64,000 nucleotides of DNA. Source: Lachnospiraceae bacterium (GTDB lineage Bacteria > Bacillota > Clostridia > Lachnospirales > Lachnospiraceae). The stretch covers positions 29,778 to 93,777 of the forward strand of contig JAFVSN010000050.1 of the NCBI GenBank assembly GCA_017503735.1, in the 5' to 3' direction. The translations under genes and the position numbers were made by a program. Below the pieces are notes generated by a model that saw nothing but the letters and a program-made list of their open reading frames with translations, did not search any database and had not been told where the DNA came from. Below, one piece after another: positions 1 to 8,991 of the stretch; position 1 is the stretch's first letter, and every line of letters starts with the position of its first letter.

Positions 1-284
1 AAATAGTCCCTTCCTCTCTCCAAAACCTTCAAAATCCCTTTTAACACGCTTTCTATCTGTTCTCCGTTCATCGGAACCCGTTCAAACATCATGCCAAGGT
101 TTTTTCTTCCCGTAATCTCGTATTTGTACCTATCTCCTCTCTCCGATTTTACCATGGCAAGAATCCCCTCCGGCATATTATTTCGAATCATCTGCTCTTC
201 AAAGCTTTCTCTTGACTTTTTTAAAAATAAATATGCCTTCCCGTCCGCATCCTTTTTATACAAGCTTTCCAACAATTCCGACAC
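1..284 (-). CDS. DUF6382-like protein of the Tad locus, N-terminal part only
   Basis: This is an open frame on the minus strand that runs off the left edge of the window. It starts with GTG at 284-282, preceded by a strong Shine-Dalgarno sequence (AGGAGGTGAAG). About 94 residues are visible (start VSELLESLYKKDADGKAYLF) with no stop codon. The sequence is charged and soluble, with no signal peptide or membrane segment. Its size, its position as the last visible gene of the Tad pilus operon, and the pattern of hydrophobic and charged residues resemble the N-terminal DUF6382 domain that often precedes an FHA domain in Clostridia Tad loci. That assignment is from memory of the family; the FHA part, if present, lies outside the window. 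It lies 37 nt behind the small TadE-like gene and is probably co-transcribed with it. Confidence 0.55.
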   Translation of the reverse strand, partial: MSELLESLYKKDADGKAYLFLKKSRESFEEQMIRNNMPEGILAMVKSERGDRYKYEITGRKNLGMMFERVPMNGEQIESVLKGILKVLERGRDY

Positions 285-321
285 TCCTTCACCTCCTGTT
301 TTCCAAAAAATCAACTGCCGC

Positions 322-540
322 CTATTCAAAAAAGTCAAATGCGGTATCCGCACCTCGCAACAATTCCGACGCCTGTAACTTCCGTTCCGAAAAAACTTCA
401 TCGTAAAGATGCGCTGCCTGTTCTCTTACCACCACATAGCGGGCAACGGTCAGTTTTACAAGTAAAAAAGTAATTAATAACAAATACGGATATAAAAGTG
501 CTGCCTCTACTGTCATAGAGCCTTTTATTTTTGTCTTCAT
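322..540 (-). CDS. Small TadE-like pseudopilin
   Basis: The 72-residue product starts with a short basic stretch followed by GSMTVEAALLYPYLLLITFL. This is the TadE-type prepilin signature: small residue, Thr-Val-Glu-Ala, then a hydrophobic helix (about residues 8-30). TadE-like minor pilins are cleaved by the TadV prepilin peptidase and join or prime the Flp pilus at the membrane. The protein is much shorter than the usual TadE (about 130-180 residues), so little remains after the helix. It lies 15 nt downstream of the prepilin peptidase gene and shares its operon. The ATG is preceded by GGATGTGAGGAT. An internal deletion of a longer TadE is possible, but the reading frame is clean. Confidence 0.7.
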   Translation of the reverse strand: MKTKIKGSMTVEAALLYPYLLLITFLLVKLTVARYVVVREQAAHLYDEVFSERKLQASELLRGADTAFDFFE

Positions 541-555
541 ATCCTCACATCCTTC

Positions 556-999
556 CTAGGAAAAACGCCAAAACAGACGCATGGTGACATAACCTAAAAG
601 AAGGAAAGGCAGAAAAGGAATCCGGCTTTTCCTTCCCGCCTTTTTTCTTACAAGAAGTATCGCGGCATAGCCTCCCGCATACAATGCCGCAAAAAAACCG
701 CTTGTTACCGTTTCGTATAAACCGAATGCCGCACCGCACACACAAAGAAGAATCCCGTCCGCTAATCCGATTGCTTCTTTTGAAAAGAACGCAAACAGTA
801 AAAGGATTCCCCCGAACGCCACGCCTCCCAGCCTGGATTGCCATGATACCTTCCCGAAACACCCCCCGATCAAAAGAACCGCCGCTGCAATTCCCAGCCC
901 TTTGCGGGAAATCCCCATATATTTTTTATCCTGCAACGCCAACCACAAAAGAGTCGGCATTCCGCAAAGTTCCCGCACCGCTATTTTCCAAACTTCCAT
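556..999 (-). CDS. Prepilin peptidase, TadV/CpaA-like (A24 family)
   Basis: This 147-residue membrane protein has several hydrophobic segments. Two aspartates match the catalytic pair of A24 aspartic prepilin peptidases: D24 in a D-K-K-Y context after the first helix (equivalent to DxRxRxIP) and D81 in GLADG (equivalent to GxGD, here with an altered first half). The length fits the short TadV/CpaA type, which lacks the N-methylating domain. The expected substrates are the Flp1-like pilin and the TadE-like pseudopilins encoded in the same operon, cleaved at the cytoplasmic face of the membrane. The start is ATG 999 with an AAGGAGA ribosome site. The GLADG variant is a mild departure from consensus; the spacing of the two aspartates still supports an active enzyme. 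Confidence 0.72.
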   Translation of the reverse strand: MEVWKIAVRELCGMPTLLWLALQDKKYMGISRKGLGIAAAVLLIGGCFGKVSWQSRLGGVAFGGILLLFAFFSKEAIGLADGILLCVCGAAFGLYETVTSGFFAALYAGGYAAILLVRKKAGRKSRIPFLPFLLLGYVTMRLFWRFS

Positions 1000-1014
1000 T
1001 TTCGTTTCTCCTTC

Positions 1015-2022
1015 CTACTGCTCTTGTGCACAACGACTACAAGGGCGGTACTTCTCTTTTGCCTCCTCCATGGAGCATTCCTTCACATCCCGTCGAATTG
1101 CCGAGCAAGAGGATACCGCATGATACTTTGTTCCGTGTTTGGTCACATACACGTATTTTCCGAGTCCGCATTCCGGTGCGCAAAAATCACATGCGGAATA
1201 TTTTCCTCCGGAACTGTTCCGTTCTTTGTCCACGGCTCCACCCTCCACCGGTATTGTCTCGATTTTAATATGACTGCAACTCTTTTCTGTATGGTAGACC
1301 GTTCCGTGTTCCGTTACATAGACCGTTGCCGATTTCGTATCCTCTTCCGGCCCCTCCGTTTTTCCTGCACTTCCGCCTTCCCCTGTCCAGTTCCTGTAAA
1401 CAAGTCTCCTTGTATAGTAGTTCTCTTTCTTTGACGTCAACGAATTTCCCGGTGTTACCCGGTATCGAATTTCTATTCGTGTTTTATTCCCTGCATCTTC
1501 TGTATTTACCCACATTCCGCCGAGACCCTGGGCTACGCTCCCCTCCTTTAAAATTTCCGCATCGCAACGTCCGTAAAATACTCCGGTCATTGTCACATCC
1601 CGTATTATCTTCCGGTCAAAAAATTCAAATAAGGTATCTGCCACCGCCACATCCCCTTCCGCCATTCTTTCGGCTACATAAGAGTATGCTGCTGCTTCCC
1701 GTACGGAAGATATCGCCGCTTCCGCAATCATAACTTCCGCCCGCAGAATAGAAAACATCTGTAACAGATACATTACCGCAAAAAAGAATACCGGAAATGC
1801 AACTGCCGCTTCTACGGTAAGAGATGCATTTTGATATCTGTCCTTATGTTTTTGGCACAGTGATTTTTTACGAGTCTTTTCGCAAATATCCTTTCTTTTA
1901 ATTTTATTTTGACTTTTACATCGGGAGGTAAAAACGGCACTAAGAGAAGATAACAAAGAGAACTTTACCGTTTTCATACATGATTTACAGAATCGCCAAT
2001 TTCTGATAAGAACAGATATCAA
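1015..2022 (-). CDS. TadE-like pseudopilin with two C-terminal Cys/His modules
   Basis: The 335-residue product begins with about 60 basic residues, then SLTVEAAVAFPVFFFAVMYL (residues 67-86), the TadE prepilin motif with Glu71. The pilin-like body runs to about residue 225. Two related modules follow (about 231-285 and 288-332). Each opens with a YVT-x-HGT-x-YH motif, then Cys, then a CxxC near its end (Y243/H244, C249, C278, C281; Y300/H301, C306, C328, C331). This pattern looks like a small metal-binding or disulfide-stabilised fold, similar to short zinc-ribbon-like domains seen at the C-termini of secreted Clostridia proteins. The start is TTG 2022, chosen because an AAAGGAGGTG ribosome site sits 7 nt before it. 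If exported by the Tad system, the two modules would be displayed outside the cell. Their function is unknown. Confidence 0.68.
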   Translation of the reverse strand: MISVLIRNWRFCKSCMKTVKFSLLSSLSAVFTSRCKSQNKIKRKDICEKTRKKSLCQKHKDRYQNASLTVEAAVAFPVFFFAVMYLLQMFSILRAEVMIAEAAISSVREAAAYSYVAERMAEGDVAVADTLFEFFDRKIIRDVTMTGVFYGRCDAEILKEGSVAQGLGGMWVNTEDAGNKTRIEIRYRVTPGNSLTSKKENYYTRRLVYRNWTGEGGSAGKTEGPEEDTKSATVYVTEHGTVYHTEKSCSHIKIETIPVEGGAVDKERNSSGGKYSACDFCAPECGLGKYVYVTKHGTKYHAVSSCSAIRRDVKECSMEEAKEKYRPCSRCAQEQ

Positions 2023-2040
2023 AACACACCTCCTTTCGTT

Positions 2041-4491
2041 TTATCGGTAAGAATACTCATACGCTTTTCCGTCTACACGGTATGACAATTTCCAAACACA
2101 ACGGTCCACCCGGAATTCATCACAATAGGACTTCCTTAAGTTTTCCTGTACCAAGTCAATGGCACGATAACTTTTATCTTCTTTCTTTGTCATAAATAAA
2201 AACAGATGCAGAAAGCCGTCATACCCGAATGCAACTCCTTTCGCATCCTTCTTGCCCCGGGCTTTCTCCAAAACAAAGGATTTTGAAAACAAAAGTAGTT
2301 CGGAAAATTGCAAGCTTCCTCCGGCTTTTCCGGGATACAACAACAACTTTTTCCCTTCTAATAATGCCGACGTATCAATCATCGCTTCCTCCAACGCCCA
2401 AACAAACAAAAGCAACAATACTACAATACTTTTTAGCGCAGGAAGCCCGATTACGCCACAGGCAGCCAAAGCAGCCTGCTCTACCGGTGCCTTTCGGGTA
2501 CTGTCCGTAAAAAGAGAAACAAATTGCAAAATGGTCCGAATCGCACAAATTCGCATAGCAACCGAAGAAAGATTCTCCTGATCCGTACTTTTTCCGGCAA
2601 TCAGATATTCTTGTTCATAAGACAATGCTCCGCCTTTTTTCTCCTCTGTGAATTCGGAAAAGTGGGTTGTGAGATAGGAATGAAATAATATCGTATCCGT
2701 CACGCCGGTTCCGGAGGTATCCGACGGCAAAAATTCCCGCAGCTTATCAAAAAGGTCACTCATATCTGTTCCTAACAAGGAAAAGATATCCGTCTCCGTT
2801 TCTTCATAACGAAACCCGGACGGAAGATAGGAGGTATCCAACTCCTTTTCGGAAAGTTCCTTTTCTGTAAAAAAACCCAGCAATCCGTCAGCCGCCTTTT
2901 CCGACAGCATATGTTCGATTCCGTCATAAACATCTCCCGCCAACGACATTTCCCCGTAATTCAATTTCAACCCTTCAAAGGAGTAGTTCTCTACCGCTTC
3001 CTTTTCGGTACGCCACGCTTCAACCGCAAGTTCCAGCGGTCTGATGTCCGCTTCCGTCAGATGCTGTTTCAGATTCCATAAACAGGATTTGTCTCTTAAA
3101 AGAGTCTCCTTGATCCGGTCGAATTCAAACCCTTCCGCCTCTTCGTAAAAAGAGTACTTGTCTAATTCCTCCCGGTATTCTTTTACCGCATCCTTCCCTA
3201 TTAATGTTTGCACCCCATCCAACACAGTTTCACAAGTCGCTTTTACCTTTTTTGCCGCTGCCAGTTCTTGTCGGATTTCTTCCGCGCAGTCATATGCTTC
3301 ACCACAGATATCTCGCACTTTTTCTGCTTGTTTTACAAATTCTTTCTCTTCCTTTTGTAACACTTCAACCCTTTTGATCTGATCTTTTTCTTCCTCATCT
3401 AACTGCTTCTGTTCCTTTTCGTACTTCTTCTGTTCCTCTTTCCATTGTTTTACCTCTTCCTCGCATTGCTCTTTTTGCGTTGTTGCTTCCTTAATCACGA
3501 CATCTAATTCCGCAATCTGTTCAAGCACTTCCTTTTCTTTCTCTTTAGCTCCGGGAATTCCCATTAACTCCTCTGACTCAATTCTCAACTTCGCACGTTG
3601 TTCCCGGAGTTCTTTTAATTGTTCTTTCCGCTCTTTCAACTCCGTCTCCGCCACCGCAAGCATTCCGTTTGCCGCTGCCAGTCCGCTCCGGCAAAACATT
3701 TCCCGGTCTTCCCTGTTTTTCATTTCACGAATCAGCGTCTCGGCACGGATTATCATATCCTCTAACACGAAACAGGGATTTTCATAATTTTCCAAAAACG
3801 CCTGATAGATTTCTGTCCGGTCAAAATAGGAAGCTGCACTTGCCGGCGCTGTACAAAAATACTTTACATATACATCCTTTTGAAACAAAACTCCTTTCCC
3901 GCCTAAAAACTTTTCATATTTCACAATGTCTACGCCGTCTACCAAACCGATCAGTTCTAAAATCTTTCCGTCTACCATGCTATAGGCACTGTCGGTTGCC
4001 GCCTTTGCCGCCGCCACCTCCAGATGCGCATCCGCTTGTTCTGTCATCCCCGCCATTTGTTTTAACAGCTCCGTTACTTCCAAAACACTGCGGTATTTCA
4101 TTGCCGTCACCGCTTGTCCGTAAAATCCTTCCAAGGAATCTTCCGTTAAGACCTTCGCATCCGTCACCTCAAAGGATGCTCCGGAACGTAACAGCAGGGA
4201 CTTCTCCCCCTCTTGTTTTTCGGTCATGTACAAAACATCCTCCCCAATCAACTCCTCCGACCGGGAAATAATATTGTCATCCTTTGGCATTTCCCTGGCG
4301 AAAATGTGATATTCGTCATAAAGGGGCTCCAGAAACGCCGCAAAATAGTTTTCTACCGCAAGCCTTGCGGCCGATGCATGATAGGACGCCCGGGCAGTAT
4401 AGGATGCCATCTCAAAAAACGACAAAATGAAACTAAACAATACCAAAAACACCAATGCAAAGGTAACGGTAACCGAACCTTCTTTTCTCAC
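2041..4491 (-). CDS. DUF5702-type Tad locus protein with long coiled coil
   Basis: The 816-residue protein begins with a basic start and a hydrophobic helix (GSVTVTFALVFLVLFSFILS), similar to a TadE/TadG-type anchor. A long Lys/Glu-rich region at about residues 255-430 is predicted coiled coil by its heptad pattern. A second hydrophobic segment near residues 695-715 (SIVVLLLLFVWALEEAMID) precedes a C-terminal domain. Size, position between pilin-like genes and the two membrane segments match the DUF5702 proteins found in Tad loci of Lachnospiraceae, whose role has not been defined. It probably sits in the membrane with its coiled coil outside. The start codon overlaps the end of the Flp1-like pilin gene by 4 nt, which implies translational coupling. 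Confidence 0.72.
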   Translation of the reverse strand: MRKEGSVTVTFALVFLVLFSFILSFFEMASYTARASYHASAARLAVENYFAAFLEPLYDEYHIFAREMPKDDNIISRSEELIGEDVLYMTEKQEGEKSLLLRSGASFEVTDAKVLTEDSLEGFYGQAVTAMKYRSVLEVTELLKQMAGMTEQADAHLEVAAAKAATDSAYSMVDGKILELIGLVDGVDIVKYEKFLGGKGVLFQKDVYVKYFCTAPASAASYFDRTEIYQAFLENYENPCFVLEDMIIRAETLIREMKNREDREMFCRSGLAAANGMLAVAETELKERKEQLKELREQRAKLRIESEELMGIPGAKEKEKEVLEQIAELDVVIKEATTQKEQCEEEVKQWKEEQKKYEKEQKQLDEEEKDQIKRVEVLQKEEKEFVKQAEKVRDICGEAYDCAEEIRQELAAAKKVKATCETVLDGVQTLIGKDAVKEYREELDKYSFYEEAEGFEFDRIKETLLRDKSCLWNLKQHLTEADIRPLELAVEAWRTEKEAVENYSFEGLKLNYGEMSLAGDVYDGIEHMLSEKAADGLLGFFTEKELSEKELDTSYLPSGFRYEETETDIFSLLGTDMSDLFDKLREFLPSDTSGTGVTDTILFHSYLTTHFSEFTEEKKGGALSYEQEYLIAGKSTDQENLSSVAMRICAIRTILQFVSLFTDSTRKAPVEQAALAACGVIGLPALKSIVVLLLLFVWALEEAMIDTSALLEGKKLLLYPGKAGGSLQFSELLLFSKSFVLEKARGKKDAKGVAFGYDGFLHLFLFMTKKEDKSYRAIDLVQENLRKSYCDEFRVDRCVWKLSYRVDGKAYEYSYR

Positions 4492-4760
4492 GACATAACC
4501 TCTTCCATACTTTTCTCCAAAGCATCCAGTGCCTTTGTTACCATCGCTGTCAATTGCTCCTTAAAAATAACCACCAAGGCAATCAATACCACAAGAATCA
4601 ATATGATTTCCACCACACCGACTCCTCTGTTATCGTGGAACAAATCCGAAACCGTCTCTTTTCCTGTTTCGTCGCTTTTTTCTGCAACACCCGATTCTTC
4701 CGTCTCTGTCACCGTCATCTCTTCTCTCATTTCCCTTCTATCTGCTTTTTGTTTTTTCAT
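4488..4760 (-). CDS. Flp1-like pilin subunit
   Basis: The 90-residue product ends in a typical Flp pilin block: NRGVGVVEIILILVVLIALV followed by a short polar tail. This is the Flp1-like family of Firmicutes, with glycine at the expected cleavage point and Glu at +5. It is the probable major subunit of the pilus, cut by the prepilin peptidase at 556-999. The leader (about 45 residues before the cleavage site, rich in Glu, Arg and Thr) is longer than usual. A start further upstream at 4820 is possible, but ATG 4760 has the better ribosome site (AGGAGGAGAGAA). Translation is coupled to the DUF5702 gene by a 4-nt overlap. Confidence 0.78.
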   Translation of the reverse strand: MKKQKADRREMREEMTVTETEESGVAEKSDETGKETVSDLFHDNRGVGVVEIILILVVLIALVVIFKEQLTAMVTKALDALEKSMEEVMS

Positions 4761-4821
4761 TTCTCTCCTCCTATTGTTCTTCCAACCTCTGTTTTGTTTT
4801 CCGTACACCTTCTGTTCCATG

Positions 4822-6024
4822 TCACATGGAAAAAAGTGCCGGAATCATTACCACGCCCATAATCAAAAACAACATTCCCATCATGGGAAACATTAGCTTC
4901 GTCTGGGCTTCTTCGCCTTTTTTTGTGACACGGTTTCTCTGCATTTCCCAGGCCTGTATCGCTTCCTGCTCCAATCCTTCCCGCATGGCACCGCTCCCTT
5001 TTTGTAGCTGACTTACCAAAAGGGAGGCACAACGCAAATAAGGTTTTAATCCGATTCTTCGTCCAAAGGCTTCATACGCCTTTCTTTCGGAAGTTCCGTT
5101 TTTTAATTCTCCTGCCAAGAGTAATACTTCCTCTGCCAGAGCCCCCTTCTCTCCTCCGGATTCCGCTTCTTTCCTGTACTCTGTCGCCAGACGTTCCCAT
5201 GCCCCCCGCAAACTCAGTCCCGCACCGGTATACAGAGTAAGCTTGGTAATCAGCCGGGGATACGCCGCCAACAGTTCCTCCTCCCGGAGTCTTTTTGCCT
5301 TTTCCCGTTCCTGCCTCTTCGCGAACAGGATTACTATCGGCAATGCCAGTACCGCTGCCGCAAGAACCGCCGCTGTTGAAACAGAAGATTCCGGAAGCCC
5401 CACTGTCACCGTTCCGACTTCCTCCGGCAAATAGAAACCGTCCTCCCCCGCGGTCTCCCTTTCCATTTCCGTCAACCTTTGCTCCGCCCGGTAAAACTGC
5501 GCTTCCTTACTTTCCGCATCATATGGCAATACAACAATATGAAACCAATATTCTCTCGTTTCATCCTCACAACTGACATAAGCCCGTAAGGTAATTTCCC
5601 GGCTCTCCTGTAACTGTTCCCGTTGCAGTGTCCCATCTTTTTTTAACACAGTATCCTCCGAACTATCCCAACGAATATCAGTCCCAAGATCCGAAAAAAA
5701 CTGGGGCAAAGATACGGATTTTGTCAATACTGCGGAATTGTCATCATCACTGCCCAACACTTCCCGCAATCTGCAAAGCGTCTCCGAAAAAGCCTCTTCT
5801 GTTTCTTTTGTTGTCTTTGCCCTGGAACTCACGGTAAAGGCATACTCCTCCTTTGTATCCTCCATCTGTAACGATACGGTCTGCTTTCTTGTCCCGCTTT
5901 CCGGTCTGGCAATCCAGATTCGCTCTGTCTCTTCCTTCCCTTGTCCTTTCCGCCACAGAAATAGGATGATTATTACCACAACGACTCCTATGGCGGCCAA
6001 TTGTACTTTTTCTTTCTTTTTCAT
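4822..6024 (-). CDS. TadC-like type II secretion F-domain membrane protein
   Basis: This 400-residue protein has an N-terminal membrane helix (residues 7-24), an extracytoplasmic-looking region to about residue 215, a second helix (VSTAAVLAAAVLALPIVILF), a cytoplasmic F-domain (about 250-380) and a C-terminal helix. The F-domain contains the family pattern of a Tyr-Pro-Arg start, LYTGAGLSLRGAWERL, and a late MQRNRVTKKGEEAQTKLMFP stretch. TadC pairs with TadB as the inner-membrane platform that couples the TadA ATPase to pilin assembly. The extra N-terminal domain is larger than in classical TadC. The start is ATG 6024 after GGGAGGG. The next gene upstream, tadB, ends 9 nt away. Confidence 0.75.
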   Translation of the reverse strand: MKKKEKVQLAAIGVVVVIIILFLWRKGQGKEETERIWIARPESGTRKQTVSLQMEDTKEEYAFTVSSRAKTTKETEEAFSETLCRLREVLGSDDDNSAVLTKSVSLPQFFSDLGTDIRWDSSEDTVLKKDGTLQREQLQESREITLRAYVSCEDETREYWFHIVVLPYDAESKEAQFYRAEQRLTEMERETAGEDGFYLPEEVGTVTVGLPESSVSTAAVLAAAVLALPIVILFAKRQEREKAKRLREEELLAAYPRLITKLTLYTGAGLSLRGAWERLATEYRKEAESGGEKGALAEEVLLLAGELKNGTSERKAYEAFGRRIGLKPYLRCASLLVSQLQKGSGAMREGLEQEAIQAWEMQRNRVTKKGEEAQTKLMFPMMGMLFLIMGVVMIPALFSM

Positions 6025-6033
6025 AACCCTCCC

Positions 6034-6798
6034 TTATACGGAAATCGAAGTAACCTTATCCGTTGCATAACAAAGCACAAAATAGAGCAACAACACCACC
6101 GACATAATACCGATTCCCATCGGATTATGATATAACGGTTCCAGAAATCCCGGCAAAAACATCTGCATATACAATAGCATTGCAAAAGGCATCCCTTTCA
6201 ACACACCCGCCTCGTATGCTTTGCTGTGCAATACCGATCGAATATAGCGCATCGTATCTTGTTTGTCTCTTATCACCCGTTCCGTGTTTGTAATCACCTG
6301 CTGTACCGCTCCTCCCGTCCGTTTTGCAATAAACAGCACTTCCGCAAAATCTCCGATGTCCTCGCACAGAGCTTCCGTAGCCCACTCCGAAAACGCCGCC
6401 TCCACCGATGTTCCCAACTGCATCTTATATTGCATCCGGTTCACTGCCTCCAAAAAAGAATCCTCTTCTCCTGTGGTCAGCATCCCTTTTTTTGCTTCTC
6501 CGATTGCTTGTTCCAATGAATATCCCACATGTAATGCTTCTTTTACAAACCCGAGGAATTCCGCAAACTGCTGCTGCTCCTTTTCCTTGTCTTTCTGCCT
6601 GGTCTCTGCTCTTGCACGGATTACGGCCGATACAACGCACACCGGCATCCAGATCAAACCGTACGGGCTCTGAAAAAACAACCACGCCACAAGGATTCCT
6701 ACACCGGTTCCTTTCCCGATTGCTCCCCAAAGCCATTTGCCGTTTCGCCTTTTTCTTCTTCTTTTTTTATTCCTTGTCTTTTCCTTCCGTAGTTTCAA
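6034..6798 (-). CDS. TadB-like type II secretion F-domain membrane protein
   Basis: The 254-residue product starts with a very basic stretch, a membrane helix pair (about residues 25-60), then a T2SSF domain (LGFVKEALHVGYSLEQAIGE ... FAEVLFIAKRTGGAVQQVI) and two C-terminal hydrophobic segments. The KRTGG motif is typical of TadB. With TadC it forms the membrane platform of the pilus machine. The best start is TTG 6798, inside the 3' end of the CpaF gene (32-nt overlap) and preceded by GAGG; no ATG occurs before the first conserved residues. The overlap makes co-translation with cpaF likely. Confidence 0.77.
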   Translation of the reverse strand: MKLRKEKTRNKKRRRKRRNGKWLWGAIGKGTGVGILVAWLFFQSPYGLIWMPVCVVSAVIRARAETRQKDKEKEQQQFAEFLGFVKEALHVGYSLEQAIGEAKKGMLTTGEEDSFLEAVNRMQYKMQLGTSVEAAFSEWATEALCEDIGDFAEVLFIAKRTGGAVQQVITNTERVIRDKQDTMRYIRSVLHSKAYEAGVLKGMPFAMLLYMQMFLPGFLEPLYHNPMGIGIMSVVLLLYFVLCYATDKVTSISV

Positions 6799-7978
6799 TC
6801 AACGCCTCATTTCTGAACTTCGACTCTCCGATACGATATAGAGTTGTCTTTCCGTCTTCTGCCTTTTTTGCCTCAAACACCGGGTACAGCATCACCTCTC
6901 CATCCTGCAAACCGTTATTTTCACATATTTGAACAACTCCACGGCTTCCGTCGCCTCGTCGGCTCAACTGTACAAACACATCAATTGCCGATGCAATCTG
7001 TTTTCGAACCGCATACAACGGTATATCGTTCCCCTGCAACACCATAGTTTCCAAACGGGACAGCATATCCTGAGCGGAATTGGCATGACCGGTGGAAAGG
7101 GAACCCTCATGTCCCGTATTCATTGCCTGCAACATATCCAACGCCTCTGCACCCCGCACTTCTCCTACGATAATACGAGACGGTCTCATGCGGAGAGCCG
7201 CTTTTATCAAATCTCTCACACTTACCGCGCTACATCCTTCGGTACTGGCATTTCTTACCTCCATCCGGATCAGGTTCGGCACGGTACGAATCTGTAATTC
7301 CGCCGCATCTTCGATGGTAATTACCCGTTCCGTCTCGGGAATGTATGCCGATAAGGCATTCAGAAATGTTGTCTTTCCCGAACCTGTCCCACCGCTGATA
7401 AATAAGTTCCGGCGCTCTCTCACCGCTTTCTCCAGATACACTCTTGCTTCTTCCGAAAGTGCTCCCATCTCTACCAGTCGTTCCATGGTATAAGGCACCT
7501 TTGAAAACTTTCGGATTGTTACCGCCGGACCGTCTAACGCAACCGGTGGCAGTACAATATTTACACGGGAACCGTCCGGAAGTCTGGTATCGGCTATCGG
7601 ACTTGACTCATTTACCACCCGATTTGCACCCGCTGCCATTTTTTGAATGACATCCAACAGCCGTTCTTCCGAGGCAAACTGTTTTTCCCACAAAAACAAT
7701 TCGCCTCTCTTCTCATAAAAAACCGTCCGATAACCGTTTATCATAATCTCCGTCACTTCATCATCCGCCAACAACTCTTCTAAAATATCCAGCCCCCTGA
7801 TTCCGTGGAATATTTCTTCCTTTAACCGATATCGCTCCGAAAGCGGTACATAATGTTCCCGTGCATAGGCCATGACCACTTGCTCAATGGTCTGTAGCAC
7901 CTGTTCATCCGTCAATTCTTCCGATACATCCAAACGCGCTAACGTCTGTCTGCGAATCTCCTCCCGTGTCTCCTCCAA
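6767..7978 (-). CDS. cpaF: CpaF/TadA pilus assembly ATPase
   Basis: This 403-residue hexameric secretion ATPase powers Flp pilus assembly at the cytoplasmic face of the membrane. Visible motifs in order: the N-terminal N1 region ending in EIMINGYRTVFYEKRG; Walker A GGTGSGKT (residues 196-203); the Asp box around VITIEDAAEL; Walker B-like RIIVGEVRGAEALDML; and the His box GHEGSLSTGHANS. Length is normal for CpaF. The start is TTG 7978, favoured by AAGGAAGGGAG at 6-nt spacing; it overlaps the end of the upstream CpaE-like gene by 74 nt. TadB and TadC, encoded just downstream, are its expected membrane partners. Confidence 0.92.
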   Translation of the reverse strand: MEETREEIRRQTLARLDVSEELTDEQVLQTIEQVVMAYAREHYVPLSERYRLKEEIFHGIRGLDILEELLADDEVTEIMINGYRTVFYEKRGELFLWEKQFASEERLLDVIQKMAAGANRVVNESSPIADTRLPDGSRVNIVLPPVALDGPAVTIRKFSKVPYTMERLVEMGALSEEARVYLEKAVRERRNLFISGGTGSGKTTFLNALSAYIPETERVITIEDAAELQIRTVPNLIRMEVRNASTEGCSAVSVRDLIKAALRMRPSRIIVGEVRGAEALDMLQAMNTGHEGSLSTGHANSAQDMLSRLETMVLQGNDIPLYAVRKQIASAIDVFVQLSRRGDGSRGVVQICENNGLQDGEVMLYPVFEAKKAEDGKTTLYRIGESKFRNEALIETTEGKDKE

Positions 7979-8906
7979 TGATCTCCCTTCCTTTTTCGAC
8001 CGCTGCCGTCACTGCCTCATTCATTTGCTCTGTCAGTAAATTTTTTACCGAAAACTCGGAAATTGCCGTGTATATGCCCGTTTCCCGGCTTTCCCGCAAC
8101 TGTCGCCTGAATTCCTCCTGTATTCGTTTTCCTTCTTCTTCTTCCCACACCGGCACCAAAACCCGGTCACATAACCTCAATACCTCCTTCCCTGCCTTAT
8201 CAAATCGTCCCACTCCGATTACAAATGCTGCGTATTCTGTTTCCCACACAGTTTCCTGCAACAATCTTTCCATATCCTTTTTTGTTATACTTTCCAAGTC
8301 CGTATGCCAACGCACCGGACCTATACTATCCATAAATTCCCCGCATTGTAGCAACGCCCGTAACAGTTCTTTGGGTTCCCATTCCGTTTGTCTGATATAG
8401 TATAAGGCTTCCGAAAGTCCATCCTTTCCCTCTCTGCCGAACCGGTCAAAAGGAAACAATGAAACATACAACACTTTTCCTTCCTTTCCCAGTTCCTGTG
8501 CTATTTTTCGGGACAACAACTCTACCCCGCAGCCTCCTGCCGGAGAGTAAAAACCGATTACGGGAACCTTTTTCCTTTTTTGCGGTCGCTTTACGATTCG
8601 ATGTTCAATTTCCTTTGCACTGTCGTAACGATAAATAATTCCCGGATAATTTTCCTCTTTTTTGTCACTGAGCCGAAACAAAAGTACTTCCGTTCCTGCC
8701 GCAATCGATCGTATCTCCGATTCCAACGACTCCGCTACCACAATGGCATATACTGCATTTTCTTTCACATAACGGATTACTTCTTCCGGACCAAGCATTG
8801 CAATCGCATGATAGGGAAACTCCCTTTTGCTGTTTAAATAACTTGCCAAACGATTCGCGTAATCCTGCATTACATCAATGATTACAACCAGTTTTTCCAA
8901 CGACAC
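7905..8906 (-). CDS. CpaE/TadZ-like pilus localisation protein
   Basis: The protein has a receiver-like N-terminal part (KLVVIIDVMQDYANRLASYL, with an early Asp) and a ParA/MinD-like C-terminal part (VIGFYSPAGGCGVELLSRKI) in which the Walker A motif is degenerate (GGCGVE where a deviant P-loop would be KGGxGK[ST]). CpaE/TadZ proteins place the pilus machine in the cell, and many have lost ATPase motifs. The open frame extends to a TTG at 9020, but that TTG is part of the -35 box of the operon promoter. I therefore place the start at GTG 8906 (or TTG 8900, which has better spacing to AGAGGGG). It is the first gene of the Tad operon. Confidence 0.72.
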   Translation of the reverse strand: MSLEKLVVIIDVMQDYANRLASYLNSKREFPYHAIAMLGPEEVIRYVKENAVYAIVVAESLESEIRSIAAGTEVLLFRLSDKKEENYPGIIYRYDSAKEIEHRIVKRPQKRKKVPVIGFYSPAGGCGVELLSRKIAQELGKEGKVLYVSLFPFDRFGREGKDGLSEALYYIRQTEWEPKELLRALLQCGEFMDSIGPVRWHTDLESITKKDMERLLQETVWETEYAAFVIGVGRFDKAGKEVLRLCDRVLVPVWEEEEGKRIQEEFRRQLRESRETGIYTAISEFSVKNLLTEQMNEAVTAAVEKGREIIGGDTGGDSQTDVSAFGCIGRIDG

Positions 8907-8991
8907 CCCTCTTTCATTTGTTTTTTGTTTGTGTGGGAAATTCGGTTTTCCGTATGAAAACCTTTGCTCGATATGAGCTTTGATATCACAT

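Noticed and set aside
684-1268. 194-residue plus-strand frame inside the Tad locus
   Set aside because: Antisense of the prepilin peptidase and TadE-like genes; Pro/Arg-rich translation without any motif.
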